A DNA stretch of 64,000 nucleotides. It comes from Ampullaceana balthica. Taxonomy: Eukaryota > Mollusca > Gastropoda > Lymnaeidae. Within the stretch, counting starts at the first letter, position 1. The number at the start of each line of letters is the position of its first letter. Where the stretch lies: contig CALYLW010000428.1 in the NCBI GenBank assembly GCA_944989445.1, forward strand, positions 124,001 through 188,000, given 5' to 3'. The notes below the pieces were generated by a model. That model was not told where the DNA came from, searched no databases, and saw only the letters and a list, made by a program, of their open reading frames with translations. The translations under genes were made by a program, and so were the position numbers. Shown here one piece after another: positions 24,119 to 35,882 of the stretch.

Positions 24119-27100
24119 ATTTAATTCTTTATAAATGTTAGGCGGTCGTAACCAAAAATGAGTGGTGAGCTGTCCATGGCGTGAGGGCAGATCCAGGAAA
24201 TAAGATCATTTTTATTTCTTTTACTGGGAATATTTGAGATTTATTAGGTTCGGTTATACAAACAAAGTTTGAAATCCTTTGAATTAATCAAGAGGTAATA
24301 ACACGGCTCTCACAGGAACTCCGAGCACAAACACGCACTTTTCTTGTACGGAGCCAGATGCTGGAAATATTTCATTTAACACACCCGCACCGCGCCGCAC
24401 AATGCGCACCGCACTATATAGAAGGAAAGGAAGTGAAGAAAGAAGAAGAGGCATGTTTTTTAAATGTTACTTAATCGTCGGAACAATGCATTGCAGACTG
24501 CAGTCGGACGGTCGTGTTATTGTTGTAGCCCCTTTGACTTAAACTTCGTGATGTACTTTGAAACATAAATGAAAACTTAACTTCTGTTGTTAATACTTTT
24601 AATTTCAATTGTGTTTGTGTTTGTCGGGCGGGGGTGGGTAGGTATGTGTGGGTAGGCGGGTGTGCGTAGGCGGGTGTGGGGAAGGGGCGGAATGTTGACG
24701 AGGTGAGAGGTTCTGCACATTATGTTTTAGTTACTGTTAATGAGCGCACTTGGGATTTCATTGTGTTCCCCAGAGATTATAACCCAAGTGTTTTTCTCTC
24801 GAGAGCCGTGATGCATACTGATGCATACTTTAAATGTGCTGGGCCCCACGTTGAAGGCTAATGATGCTCACGACAGAGCGGATTTTGGCCACTTAAAACA
24901 CTCATCCTCATTGAGATTCAGGCGGTATTGTCATTTTTGAAAAGTTGTATTGAAAAGCTAATTAGATGGTTAAATGATATGACGAATTTCTCTTTTATAA
25001 TGCTACACCAGATGATCAACTGATCAACAAACGACTACGCTACACAAAAGAGGAATCTCATTTCATGGGCACGAAAGGGTTGACTGAATGAAATGATGAT
25101 TTTACAACCAGCATCAGTACCAAGGTTATAACCAGCATCAGTACCAAGGTTATAACCAGCATCAGTACCAAGGATGAAATTGTCACTATTAAAACATTAA
25201 CACAAACGCGCAAATTGAGAATTAAATACAATTTATTTAAAGTATTGAATATGATCTATATGATGTATATAATCTATATATTTTTTTGAAAATATATCTC
25301 TAGCTAAATCAAGGGTCGATATTTATAACTCATACTGACATATATATATATATGGGCCAATATGTTTTTTTATATCAGATTTTTACTTCCTGCGGGAGAA
25401 GTCAAGTAGGTTTGGTATCTGATAAAACTGTATCATCCAAAAAAGGTCAGTGTGTGTTAGTTTGTGTGTGGGTTTTCATGTTTGTTTGTAAATGGGTCGA
25501 GCAATTACAAAAACCACCAAAAACATGAATCGGGACCAAATTTGACATGGCCTTTATTTTTTTAATAAAAAATCGTTTCGTGACAATTTATAAAAATATT
25601 ATAATTAATATCCTTTGTATAACAATGGTGAACATTTTTTGTTAAGGTTTTGTTTATAAACTTAAGGTCCATTCTCACAGTTCTACATCTAATCTTATTG
25701 TGACTGCAATTAACAATATGTATGTCCTTTCTTAGCATATCAATATATTCTGAATTAAATAAATACTTGTTGATTTTTTTGCTTAGTAGACACATTTCAA
25801 TGTAATAACGATGTGGTAATTTTTTTTCACAATCTGGTCTAGGCTGTCCAGTGATTTATCAATACAAAAAATTCCAAATCACTCATTGTTTCAAATTTTT
25901 ACATTTAACTTCAGAAATCGTCTGAATGATTGAAAGCCCTTGTTGTGAGAATATCTAATGAATCGTCTCCCTTCTTTGTATCCTACTTTACATTGCCATT
26001 ACCTGATAAAAAGGGATTGCCTTGAATTTACTGAAGATATTTTAATAACAAAATCATTGGAAAACTAGGCTTAAAATCAAAGTTTATAAAAGTTTATTAT
26101 TAATCTATATTTTTATCAGATACAAATTTTAATCTGCTTGATATATAAAATAAAATCATCCTTGCCAGGGTTCCTATTTTTTAATGAAATAAAATTACAT
26201 TTTATAAATGCCAGTCGGTTTTTTTTTCACCTAGAATTTCTGGTAAAGCCGGGTACCTGCCTGGTAAAAAAATTAAGTAAGAGGTTTTTGAAATCTTTAA
26301 ACTTCACGTTTTTTCGTTGTTGTCTGTATATTCAACGTATCTATGGCATCTAAAATCATCATCATCTCTATAATTGTATGAGTTACGTGTTTATAACATC
26401 TTTATTCAACTGTTACTCTAAGAATGTTTGAGTTGTCTGTGGCAACTTTATTCAACTGTTTCTCTACAATTGTATTCCTTCAGTAATCTAGTGTCACTGA
26501 TTACTTCCCTGACTCAACAGATATAGATTATCTAGGAATGACATAAAACACATTGAACTGGTAATAACATCAATTTAATGTTCTAAAATTTAACATTCTT
26601 TAAATTAAATTCAATAATGTTACATACACATCATAAACGTATTTAATCATCATAAAGAGAAATTATTGCTTTAAAAAAATAATTATCATGAAAATATTCA
26701 ATTTAAAAGGGTGTTGATTATCAGTCCTGGCGATTATAATTTCTACCAGCCTGTGGTCTTGATTTCTTCGATATAATTTGTTTTTATTCTTTGATACAAT
26801 CTTCTTACTGTAAGGAACTACTTTGGTCATATGAATGGTATCTTTGTGCATATGAATGGTATCTTTGTGCATATCTTGAGATCTTAATTTCTTACTTTAT
26901 TCGTTATAAAAAGAATTTAATGAAAGTAATTAAGATAGCAGTCATTACTGCTCAATAACATCGCTTTGGCACTATTGTTGAAGACCGATTTTTTTAAATG
27001 TAATAATTACATGGATTCTGCAATGAATGGAAAGTGTGCCAGACAATCAATTTTAGCACGCTTAATGTGTCAACGAAATTGATTGACTCCCATCATTAAT

Positions 27101-27416
27101 TGTGAACAGTGCCGAAAAAAATTCACATTCCTTTCATTTACTTAACACGCATTTCAAGAAAATGGTCATCACTGACCATACACTGACCTTTAAAGCTCGG
27201 ACCTGCTTAGTTTATTCCCAATGTTCTTCTGCAATCTAGACTGTCTGTCCAGCATCTTTTTCTCCGAAGAAGCACTACAGAACATGACGTTCGTGACCTG
27301 CAGTAGCATTTCATCGTCATAGATAGCGGCAGAACAAATCTTGAAAACGCTCAAATGAAAAAACATACACAATTCTTTTTTTTTAAAGTCATTATATGAA
27401 GTAAGAGCATAATTAT
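24119..27416. other. Non-coding stretch
   Basis: No supported gene. Contains three copies of a 24-bp repeat (25105-25170, accagcatcagtaccaaggt), a short TA run at 25330 and two tandem copies of catatgaatggtatctttgtg at about 26828-26870. Confidence 0.5.
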
Positions 27417-28306
27417 AGCACGAGCAACAAAGCCCGTCCAAGGACGTTCCGCCACCGTTCGGTGGCATGTTGTAACTCCCCTCCAACAGCCGTCTCGACC
27501 GGCATTACATGTACGTCACGTCTAAAATACTATAAATAATATAAAAGCCCAAGTCACAGGCTGGCTGTCTGGATGGATGTGGAACGCTATGATGTCATTT
27601 TTTGTGCTTACATTTTAATACAAGGCGTGCATGGAAAGGCGCGCAAAAGGTGTGCAAAATAATTATAAATTAAAGACGCTGTGTAGAAAAAATATATATT
27701 ATATGAAATCACTGTTTTAGCCTATATTTTAATTTTTGAAAAGGGAACGATGTAAAAATATAATTTGATAATTTATAATTATAAAATACTTTGTGTACAT
27801 TTCAGCAAGTTTAATATTTCGTAATTATCAAACAATGATAAGTTACTTGGGCTTTTGACAAAAAAGGGTAGGCGCCCCACAGCTGCAGTGAGCGCCGTAG
27901 GCGCCCTACAATCCCTATTATAAAATACTTTGTGTACATTTCAGTATGTTCAATATTAAGTATTTATCAAACAAGGATAAGTTAGTTGGGCATTTGAAAA
28001 AAGTGGGCGCCGTAGGCGCCACGGCGCCTCAGCGATACCTAGTTCATTATAGTTAACATAAATAACTCGTAAAAACAGAGCTTTTGACTATAAATCCCAA
28101 CGCGCATAACTCAAAATAAAGTCTTGGAAGAAATACTGCACCAAAAATAACTCGTTTTGGACGTCCGCGTAAATGACGTAAACGTGTTCAATATGTTGGG
28201 TGTAGGAGTCATATGTGTTTGAGGGACCAATCGCTATAGATGACGGGACAGAACGGACAGAAACTTGCCTTTTATCATAATTTATATAGGAGGATTATGC
28301 AACTAT
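27417..28306 (+). repeat. Dispersed repeat, copy split by a Helitron-like insertion
   Basis: The outer parts (27421-27532 and 28043-28306) match 13249-13557 almost base for base. The interior 27533-28042 is an inserted element described separately. Confidence 0.82.
27533..28042 (+). mobile_element. Helitron-like non-autonomous element, copy 1
   Basis: The 510-bp insertion begins taaataatataaaagcccaa and ends with GC-rich self-complementary ggcgcc motifs, a short spacer and CCTAG. Compared with the empty site at 13341 it sits exactly between A and T with no target duplication, the classic Helitron behaviour (3' hairpin then CTAG). The 5' end is not the canonical TC, so a variant or Helentron-like group is possible. 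A segment of about 120 bp containing aaaatactttgtgtacatttc is tandemly duplicated inside. Confidence 0.7.
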
Positions 28307-29092
28307 TTTAATGCATTTAGATTTCTTTCGGCACAGAGCACTGCACAGAGGCAAAGTGTGTGTCCTTCTTATGGGCAGTTAAATGTGTTTTCCAATTACT
28401 ATTGTTCTGTCCTTTTTTTCTTGACATTGTAACTCCTTTGTGATCATTCAATCATTTACGTCTGGGGTACATTTTAGATTTAAATAGTGTCCTCCGTTAC
28501 ACGAAACATTTGGAAGAACAACTGCACATCATCTCTGTGTGCATGACTAAAAATACGTAGTGGCTGAAGATATGCAGCACTGAATTACGTGTTTCAAAGG
28601 ATGAAATGTCACCGCATTTTTGAGCGTTACAATTGCAGAAGTGAATACTCAATTTCATGTAATGTAATGGTAAATAATAATAATAATAAGTTGATAACTT
28701 ATATAGCGTAGTGCCCCAGCAAGCAACTGTGCTGATAGAGCTCTACATAAAATAGCAACACATATTATAGCAATACAAAACATTCATATCCTAAATACAA
28801 CATATAATAACATTATATAAGCTACAGCTATAAGCATATAAGCTACAGAATGGTTTCTGAATCACATTTGTTACTTTATCTTGTAGAAAATAATGAAAAA
28901 AGAGATGGTGAAAGGATATAATAGGATTTTTTTTTAAATTAAATAGTAAAAAATTAACAGCGGTAAAAGAAAAGACAATTTTTAAAGGTATTTAAGAAAG
29001 AAACAAAAAATGTAATAAGTAAGTTTTATCATTTAAAAATTAGAACGGAATATTATAGATTTTGAGATTGTTTGAAATATATATGTCCAAGG
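28307..29092. other. Mostly non-coding, includes a TATAGCGC repeat
   Basis: Apart from the repeat at 28676-28765 no feature is supported. Confidence 0.45.
28676..28765 (+). repeat. ATAATA-headed TATAGCGC repeat, copy 1
   Basis: An ATAATA run followed by acttatatagcgtagtgccccagc. Related copies are at 38826-38935, 61798-61892 (inverted) and 62015-62095. Confidence 0.65.
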
Positions 29093-29647
29093 CAAGGGTT
29101 GGGAAACTTTTTGTCTGAGAGAGCCATAAACACCACATATTTTGAAAATCAATTCCGTAAGAGCCATACATTATGTTTAAAACCAAAAATTCAAGTAAAT
29201 GTGTGCATTTTGAGTGTAATTTCAGCACAAAAGGTACGAATATTATGTCTCTGAATTCTTTTAAATAACATTATTATGCTGTTTTTATTATATGCAATTA
29301 AGATGTAGATCAAATGAGTCTTAATAAACTTTTTTTTTAAAATAAATGAAAAGTTGTCTGAGAGCCAGAAGTAGCCATTAATTAAGGCACATCTGGCTCA
29401 CGAGCCACAGCCATGGTTTCCCGACTCCTGACGTAAGCCATCAAAAAATTGAAAGTAATTAATAAGGTTATTGACTTATGACGATTGGGTTTTTTTTAAT
29501 TTAAAAAAGGATTTTTTTTCTGAATAATTATATAGATCAAAGGAGTCTGAAGAAACTTTTTTTATATAATGAAAACTCTTCGGCGAGCCAGATGCGGCCA
29601 TCAAAAGAGCCACATATGACTCGCGAGCCATGGTTTCCTGACCCCTG
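29093..29647. mobile_element. hAT-type element with GAGAGCCAT subtermini
   Basis: Left end caagggttgggaaactttttg and right end ggtttcctgacccctg form inverted termini (caggggtcrggaaacc type). Flanks GTCCAAGG/GTCTAAGC agree at 6 of 8. The right end appears twice (29410-29430 and 29628-29647), because the last ~220 bp are an imperfect tandem copy. Confidence 0.68.
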
Positions 29648-29890
29648 GTCTAAGCGGGACAGATTATTATCATCGATTTTAACTGAGATTGTTTGAACAT
29701 GTAGGTCTATCCTTAGTATTTTTTTAAAACATGTTTGTTTGGACAACGGGGGAAAAAATGAACCCCTTTATTAAACTCCACGCCAATAGTAGAGAAAACC
29801 AGAGCAGCAAGCTATTGAATAGTATTTGAAACAGTTTTTTTAAGCATGTTTAATAACACGTGACTCCTTTAAGTCGAACATTAGAAAGAC

Positions 29891-30892
29891 CAAGGGTGGC
29901 CAATCATGTAGTACAGAGAGCCACATTGAAGAAATATAGGTCACGACCCCACTCGCAATGAAAAAATTTCCTCCTGTGTTTTATTAATTGTTTAATATAC
30001 TTTGTATTGGAATTTATTCATTTAAACATTTTAGTTGTTTTAACTCTAGCGGCAAGTTAAAGAAATATATGCGTTGCAGTTACACAACAAATCCTTAATA
30101 TGTAATACTTATAAATGGAAATATACTGCTTATAGCCTCATCATTAAAGTGAACATTTTTTTAATGATTTTGCTGAAGAGTCTTGAACTAATAATTGGAG
30201 GAGGCTGCAGACAGAAGAGCTAGGAGAAATGCCAAAATATTGGGGAAGCACAGAACTCGTGTGCAAAATCTGTGGACAAGACTGTCACTCAAGGATAGGA
30301 CTGCTCAGCCACAAGAAGAAATGCAACCCAACCCATAACGGTGATGCACCATCTTCTCTCGAGACGGAAGGTTGCCGACGACTACAAGAGAGAGTGGTGA
30401 CAGCTAGTAGCTGTGATGAGACGTTCTGTCGGATGCTTACTACTAGAGGCCGCTCGATGCTTTGATTTTATGAGCTTCGTTGTTGAGTACATTGATTCCA
30501 GACAGTAGGTTGTATCGAAAATAGATATAAGTCGGCAAATAGTTTTCTTAAGTTGAGGATATTTTACTTATGGCTCGAGCGTCCAGAAATCCTTCAAATT
30601 GTGACTTGTATATCATCGTCAAAACCGTTTTTTTTTCTGTAACTCTAACAGCTCCATTGTAACAGCAGAACGTTTCCATAACAAAGTTCACACAGAAACC
30701 TATCGCTGCCTTCAACTTTTAAAATTTGAATCATGCCCAAAATATGTTCAATGCTTTGTTTCCGTGATTTGTTTTTTAATTGTTCATACATTTTCCGAGA
30801 ATAAATATTTAAAACGAAAAGTTGTAATTTCATTTATTTTCGCGAGCCGCAGGATGAACACAGAAGAGCCGCATGGGGTTTGGCCACCGTTG
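29891..30892. mobile_element. hAT-type element with GGTGGCCA termini, copy 1
   Basis: Left end caagggtggccaatc and inverted right end caacggtggccaaacccc, with gagccrca motifs just inside both. No convincing target duplication. A LINE 3' fragment lies inside (30180-30465). The left 200 bp are homologous to 45037-45290. Confidence 0.65.
30180..30465 (+). pseudogene. LINE 3' fragment, C-terminal zinc finger
   Basis: Reads EEAADRRARR in one frame, then, after a shift, a 78-residue ORF from 30229 containing LVCKICGQDCHSRIGLLSHK, a Cys-x2-Cys finger with paired His/Cys typical of the C-terminus of reverse transcriptase ORFs in non-LTR retrotransposons. No RT domain is present. It is a dead 5'-truncated copy. 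Confidence 0.7.
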
Positions 30893-32274
30893 ATTTAGAG
30901 TATAAGTGCTAACAGATTCCCTTATCTCTTAAATAACATACTGTTAAATGCTTTCTTCTTTCCTTAAATCGTTTTTTTTCCCCTAAATCAAAGGAAAGTT
31001 TTGGATATAATCACCATTATGACAGATTTAAATTAAAAACAGAATCGTCATGCTGATAATTTCAAATATGTCACGTGGAATCATAACCGTCGAGATAAAT
31101 GTTTTTGTTTTTTTTAAAATTATGTTGATCTGAGTAATATGTCAAAATTCATATTTCTAAGGCAAATGGTTACATCTTCAGCATACTATACCAATTAGAA
31201 AACAATACGAGGTTGTTGGGGTTTTTTTTATACCCGAGAAGATTGCCTAAATGCACGAGATGTTCGATAAGATGACGAGGCAGCCAGACAGTATGGCCAG
31301 ATTTTACTGGCAGCATTAAAGGTATATGACCGTTGGGATCGTACAACAATGAACACAAACACAATAAAAAGTATTTTTTGTTCTATAGAATGGCAGAAAT
31401 AAAATAATAAAGATATAACATAATTAAAGAAACCATAACTTTAAAAACTCTTTACCATAATACATTTTTGAAACAAGGCGATTAAACGTACAGACGATGT
31501 TTCCAATTGGTAAAATTTATTCACGTTGTACCATTCCATTTCATCGCTCCATTAGTTTGGATGAAGAAACCATCACGATCATTGTAGCTTGATGGCCGAC
31601 ATTTGTTTTGTCACAAAGAAACCATCTTGATCGGTATATTTTTTTATTGCTCGATATACTGCCGCCAATGGCTCATGATAGCTTTGGACACAGCATTGAT
31701 AATAAGGAGTAAGGAGGTCTACCTTTGTTAACATTTAAAATCAAGTGAGAATTACTTTTTTTTAAAATAATTTTTGCAGACCGCAAAGCAACAACCTTAC
31801 GTTTCATCCGTGTGAAATATTGATGTACAGGCCAGCATTGCCGTGACTATTCATGTGTAGTTGTGAGAGCGGCTTAGATACAACAAGGTTTTAGAGTTAC
31901 GACTTCCATTGACACACCGAGAAAGCGAATAGGTGATACATTTTCGGGGACACAGCTGCAGAAGGTATAGACTCGTGTTAGTACTGATGATTGGAAAATC
32001 ATAGCACGTGTCTTTTGCTTGGTGGCGTTTTAACGATAACCTAGGTGAAAACTCAACCAGAATATTTTTTTTCTTAGGGCAAGAGAAGACTGCAGAAAAT
32101 GACCGACAGACAAAAAAAAGTTCATGGTGTGTTTAAAAAATGCATTACGGAAGCGAATCTCGGGCAATGAATTTGTATCTTTCAACACAAAGTTTTCAAT
32201 TTATTAAAATAAGTATGATGTAGTAAAAATTATTTCACTAAAGACTCTGACGCAAAAATTCCAATACAATAAAC
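30893..32274. other. Non-coding stretch upstream of the GPCR
   Basis: No gene or recognised repeat. Confidence 0.5.
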
Positions 32275-32530
32275 ATCTTATCTTATCTTATCAATGCAGA
32301 CGCTCCTTCTATGCAGAAGATAATTACGTCCACAGACCATGAGAGATGATCTGTTGGCAAGTGATGCAGCGTTCACAGGCCACGGCTTTGCGGGTTCCAC
32401 CCATTCGGAGCTGGGTGACTCAGGGACGCCCTAGGCCCCGGGAACAAATCCTTGCCTTGACATGGATTCAAGCCCGTGACCATCGGTACCCCAGTCGAGC
32501 GCGCTGCCACTCGACCATTGCGTCCCCCAC
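32275..32530 (-). mobile_element. tRNA-derived SINE with GATAA tail
   Basis: On the minus strand it starts with gggggacgcaatggtcgagtgg, a tRNA-like 5' end whose tggtcgagtgg matches the RNA polymerase III box A pattern, and ggcttgaatcc stands near the box B position. The body ends ttctgcatagaaggagcgtc followed by gataa repeats (plus-strand 32275-32293). The same tail is found at 17171-17254, confirming that this is a dispersed element. It lies about 150 bp upstream of the GPCR start. Confidence 0.8.
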
Positions 32531-32676
32531 ATGGAGTTAAGACTTCTGAAAGCAAATGAACTATTAGACAATGATTTGTTTAAAATTCAATTCTTTTTTT
32601 AATTAAAATATAAAATCATATTTGTTTAATCGGTTCACGAACTTTAACTAAAATATTTTATTCTTTTAAAGTTCAA

Positions 32677-34083
32677 ATGTATTACTACAAAAATTGCACA
32701 CGTCGCCACACTCGGTGTGTTTTCTACCTCCAAGACGAACGCGCTATTACACTAGTAAACTTAATCAGTCCAGAGCAATTGAACATATTGAACGTAATTT
32801 TTCAAAGAGGACTCATCAATATTCTCTGTCTTTGGGGGATCTTCGGCAACGTGATCACAGTTGTAATGCTCAACAAGCAGCGCCTTAAAGATACCATCAG
32901 CATTCTCCTGACTTCCATCGCTGTGTTCGATATCGTCTTTTGTACCACCCAGCTATTGCAAGAATTGTTGTTTATATTAAGAGAATACGATCCCGAGGCG
33001 GCGGATCAATTTCTGATAATTTACATGCAAGGAATCGTGCAATGGAATCACCTCGCTCTGTCCTCGAGCATTTACAACGTCGCCATCATAGGGATCGAAC
33101 GCTTGATCGCGGTTTGCTTCCCTTTGCTCGTCGCGAGAATCTGTACGCCGCACAGGACCAAGTGGCTCATCGTCATAACGGAGATCTTCATTCTCACCTT
33201 CACCTTTCCGGCGATGTTTTTATTTTTTATATACAAGATGATAGACGGCAAGGTCGTGACTTTTTTTAGCGCTTTGGTCGCACCTGAAAGAATGACCCCC
33301 GCCATGCTCTACTGGTCGTACCTCATGCCGTTGGTTCAGGTTACGCTGCCGCTGTCCGTGCTGTTGCTGTGCTACGTTGTGATCGTGGCCATGTTACAGG
33401 TGTCACTCGTCAAAAAGTCAAAACTCTCATCGAACCACGCGACGTCCAGCAAGACGAAAGAACTGAAAATGTTCAGATTGCTGTTGACCTTGATGACCGT
33501 GGCCTTGACCTCGTTTCTGCCGCCGGTGTTGTATTCGGCGGTCTTGTCGACCAACGCGACGTTCGATCTCCAGTTGGACGGTGTCAGTATCGATCTGATC
33601 AATTTGCTCATTAAGGTCCTGAGCCACATATTTCCGTCGGCCAATTTTATCATCTACGTCACGCTCAGCTCGAAGTTCGCCTCGAGGTATCGAGGTATGA
33701 TGGCGAGTGTTCTAGGAACGCGGCTGTGTCGCAAGGTCCGAAACGTGTGCTCTTGGCTCAGTGTGGGCTGTCAAAGACATGTTGGCTGTTTGAGAACTGT
33801 GGACTGTCCGGAAAATGTGGGCTTTCAAAGAAATGTGGGCTGCCCGGAAAATCTGGGCTTTCAAAGAAATGTGAGGTGTGTGAGAGATGTGGAATTTCCG
33901 GAAAATGTTGGCTGTCAAAGAAAGGGGACTGTCCGGAAAATGTGGGCTTTCAACAAAAAAAAATTGAGTTGTCTGAGAAATGTGGAATGTCCGGAAAATG
34001 TTGGCCGTCAAAGACGTGTGGACTGTCCGGATAATGTGGGGTGTCTCAGAAATGAGGGTTGTCGGGTGGACGTGTTGGGCTGA
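32677..34083 (+). CDS. Chemosensory-type class A GPCR with repeat-derived tail
   Basis: This intact 468-residue single-exon ORF encodes a seven-helix receptor in the plasma membrane. Approximate helices are TM1 45-66 with GNV at 57-59, TM2 74-97, TM3 125-149 ending in ERL at 141-143 (the E/DRY position), TM4 163-187, TM5 213-242, TM6 265-290 and TM7 305-331, where NFIIY (323-327) stands for NPxxY. An N-C-T sequon sits at residue 6. The short N-terminus, lone exon and degenerate motifs resemble the large expanded chemosensory receptor families of gastropods; the ligand is unknown. From about residue 363 the tail is a Cys-rich repeat built from an 18-bp minisatellite. The ATG at 32677 is the first in frame that precedes TM1; an upstream exon joined near 32671 cannot be excluded. 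Confidence 0.85.
   Translation: MYYYKNCTRRHTRCVFYLQDERAITLVNLISPEQLNILNVIFQRGLINILCLWGIFGNVITVVMLNKQRLKDTISILLTSIAVFDIVFCTTQLLQELLFILREYDPEAADQFLIIYMQGIVQWNHLALSSSIYNVAIIGIERLIAVCFPLLVARICTPHRTKWLIVITEIFILTFTFPAMFLFFIYKMIDGKVVTFFSALVAPERMTPAMLYWSYLMPLVQVTLPLSVLLLCYVVIVAMLQVSLVKKSKLSSNHATSSKTKELKMFRLLLTLMTVALTSFLPPVLYSAVLSTNATFDLQLDGVSIDLINLLIKVLSHIFPSANFIIYVTLSSKFASRYRGMMASVLGTRLCRKVRNVCSWLSVGCQRHVGCLRTVDCPENVGFQRNVGCPENLGFQRNVRCVRDVEFPENVGCQRKGTVRKMWAFNKKKLSCLRNVECPENVGRQRRVDCPDNVGCLRNEGCRVDVLG
33762..34078 (+). repeat. Coding 18/36-bp minisatellite in the GPCR tail
   Basis: Tandem degenerate units alternate the hexapeptides VGFQRN and VGCPEN (18 bp each), giving a tail with many Cys, Asn and Arg residues. 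Around 33922-33966 the hexapeptide pattern moves to another frame (an indel near aaagggg and another in the A-run near 33953) and then returns, so the two length changes compensate and the ORF stays open to 34083. Confidence 0.85.
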
Positions 34084-34504
34084 TCACTTGGGAGTTCTTT
34101 TTATGTTTAGAATATTGAAAATAAAGGGGCGAAACTGCAGTCAGGCAAAGTATATAAAGTTGGTACGTGCGAGCTTGAAAAAAAACACAAAATGGCAACA
34201 ATAAAAAAAAATTTAAAGCGTATCGGCCAGACGCTTTCTTTGGCGAACAGAGACTAAAAGTACCCAAAACAATGAAAACTTTAAAGTGATGTGTATAATA
34301 AAAGTAGACGTCAACTAAAATGTTTCTGTAATTCGGAAGGTTTCAAAGTTCCATCTATTTTTTGTACTGACGCCACCTACACCTTGTTGTAAGATACAGG
34401 ACAGCCCTTTTTCTGCAGTTGAAAATATTAGAAACTATAATAAAAGTTGTACATGAACATTGTTCTTCATTCTAGTTTTCATTTATAGAATAAATTTTTT
34501 AAAC
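34084..34504. other. 3' flank of the GPCR gene
   Basis: AT-rich. Plus-strand polyadenylation-like strings (attgaaaataaagg near 34115 and acaataaaaaaaa near 34200) could end the receptor mRNA. No other gene seen. Confidence 0.4.
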
Positions 34505-35145
34505 GATAAAAAAAAACAAGTTTTTTACTATAAATCCTTAATATACGAGACATAACTAAAAGAATGTTATTTATAATACGCATAGCACGACAATCCAAAA
34601 ATCCAAAATTTTATTTATGTAACAAATTTATAAAGTATAAAGGATTTATAGTTTTTAAAAAATTCTACAGTCTGCCCGCTAAATTTCAGCTCGATTTTAT
34701 CACGGGAAAAGGGTTATAAAAACATGTTTAACGTAGTGCGCATAGTGAGACAGATTAACAATTAATAGCATTTACATTTACAGATCAAGAATATAATTTT
34801 AAAAAGTATCGCCATTATAATACGCACCGCACAGCGCAATAGGAAATTATTGAAAAGGTCGTTCAAAATAATACGCACCGCGACACTCAAGCATAAAAAT
34901 TAACATGCTATATAGAGATAATTAAATCTAAAAATTCATTAATTTAATTACAGTACATTTGATCGATCTGAAATTTTGATACATCATTTTATTTTTATCA
35001 TCAGAACGAGTCTGCCTGCAAAATTTAAACTCGATAGCTTACGAGGAAGTGGGTTAAAAATCGATCCAAAGTTTTTTTTAGGCAAACTAACAATCAAGGC
35101 CTCAAGCAGACACCACGAGTTAATATAAATGATTTAAAAATAGAT
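34505..35145 (+). mobile_element. TATAAATCC-family MITE, copy 2
   Basis: Starts aagttttttactataaatcc and ends gagttaatataaatgattt. The block taatacgcaccgc is present twice. Colinear with 6798-7185 but longer by an internal expansion. Confidence 0.75.
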
Positions 35146-35524
35146 AGCTTTTTATAAAAAATAGCACTGTTATTTAAGACAAAACCTTACATTTCACTAA
35201 CCGGTTTACAGCATAGGCTTTGTCCTTTATCACAAAGGGACCAATCACATTGCGTCACGTTACATATATTAGACTATGATTTTTTTTCTTTTCAGTATTG
35301 ACCACTAAGCTTACTCCGGTTAGCGTAGAATTAACCAAGTCTTCACAGAATACCCGGATATGTAACTAATATCTCAAAGACGTAGGTCCAACTGAAAAAA
35401 TCCCGGATTTTTCTATTAATAGATTTCTGCAATAAAATATCCAAGCACGTTGGACTACCAAACAGTGAGGGATATTGCTATGTCACACGAGGGAAAATAC
35501 AAACACAAGACGATTAAATAAGCA
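35146..35524. other. Non-coding spacer
   Basis: Nothing supported between the MITE and the Helitron-like copy. Confidence 0.45.
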
Positions 35525-35882
35525 CTAGGTTGTTCTGGGCGCGCCTACGGCGCCCACTTTTTTCAAAAGCCCAAGTAACTTACGTGAATGTTATTGCATG
35601 CGTTCGAATCTGTGTGTCCGTCTGTCATTAAAGATACTGCACGCGCCAAACGTCAGCCAAACTATTAACGGCTCTTTTTACATTGTTCCCTTTTCCAAAA
35701 TTAAAATACAAGCTCAAACAATGACTTCATATAATATTTTACCGCGAGAAACACCACACACTCTGTTAATCTCGAAACTAAAATGATTATGATTTTACTT
35801 CTATATTTTCAATTTTTAAAAAAAATGATGATTATTTCCCTTAGCGTTACAGAATGAGTGACCTGGGCTTTTATATTGTTTA
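35525..35882 (-). mobile_element. Helitron-like non-autonomous element, copy 2
   Basis: Inverted relative to 27533-28042. Its 5' end (minus strand) reads taaacaatataaaagcccag and its 3' end has ggcgccgtaggcgcgccc, an 8-11-base spacer and CCTAG followed by T, the same end structure as copy 1. Confidence 0.7.

Noticed and set aside
29891..30900. 8-bp target duplication for the GGTGGCCA hAT copy
   Set aside because: Flanks AGAAAGAC and ATTTAGAG do not match, so the duplication is not claimed.
32346..32540. tRNA gene or small protein in the GC-rich patch before the GPCR
   Set aside because: The tRNA-like part lacks a complete cloverleaf and is joined to a dispersed tail, so it is a SINE; the open frame is incidental.
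32940..33653. Several frames overlapping the GPCR, on both strands
   Set aside because: Shadows of the receptor ORF, with no hydrophobic or domain logic of their own.
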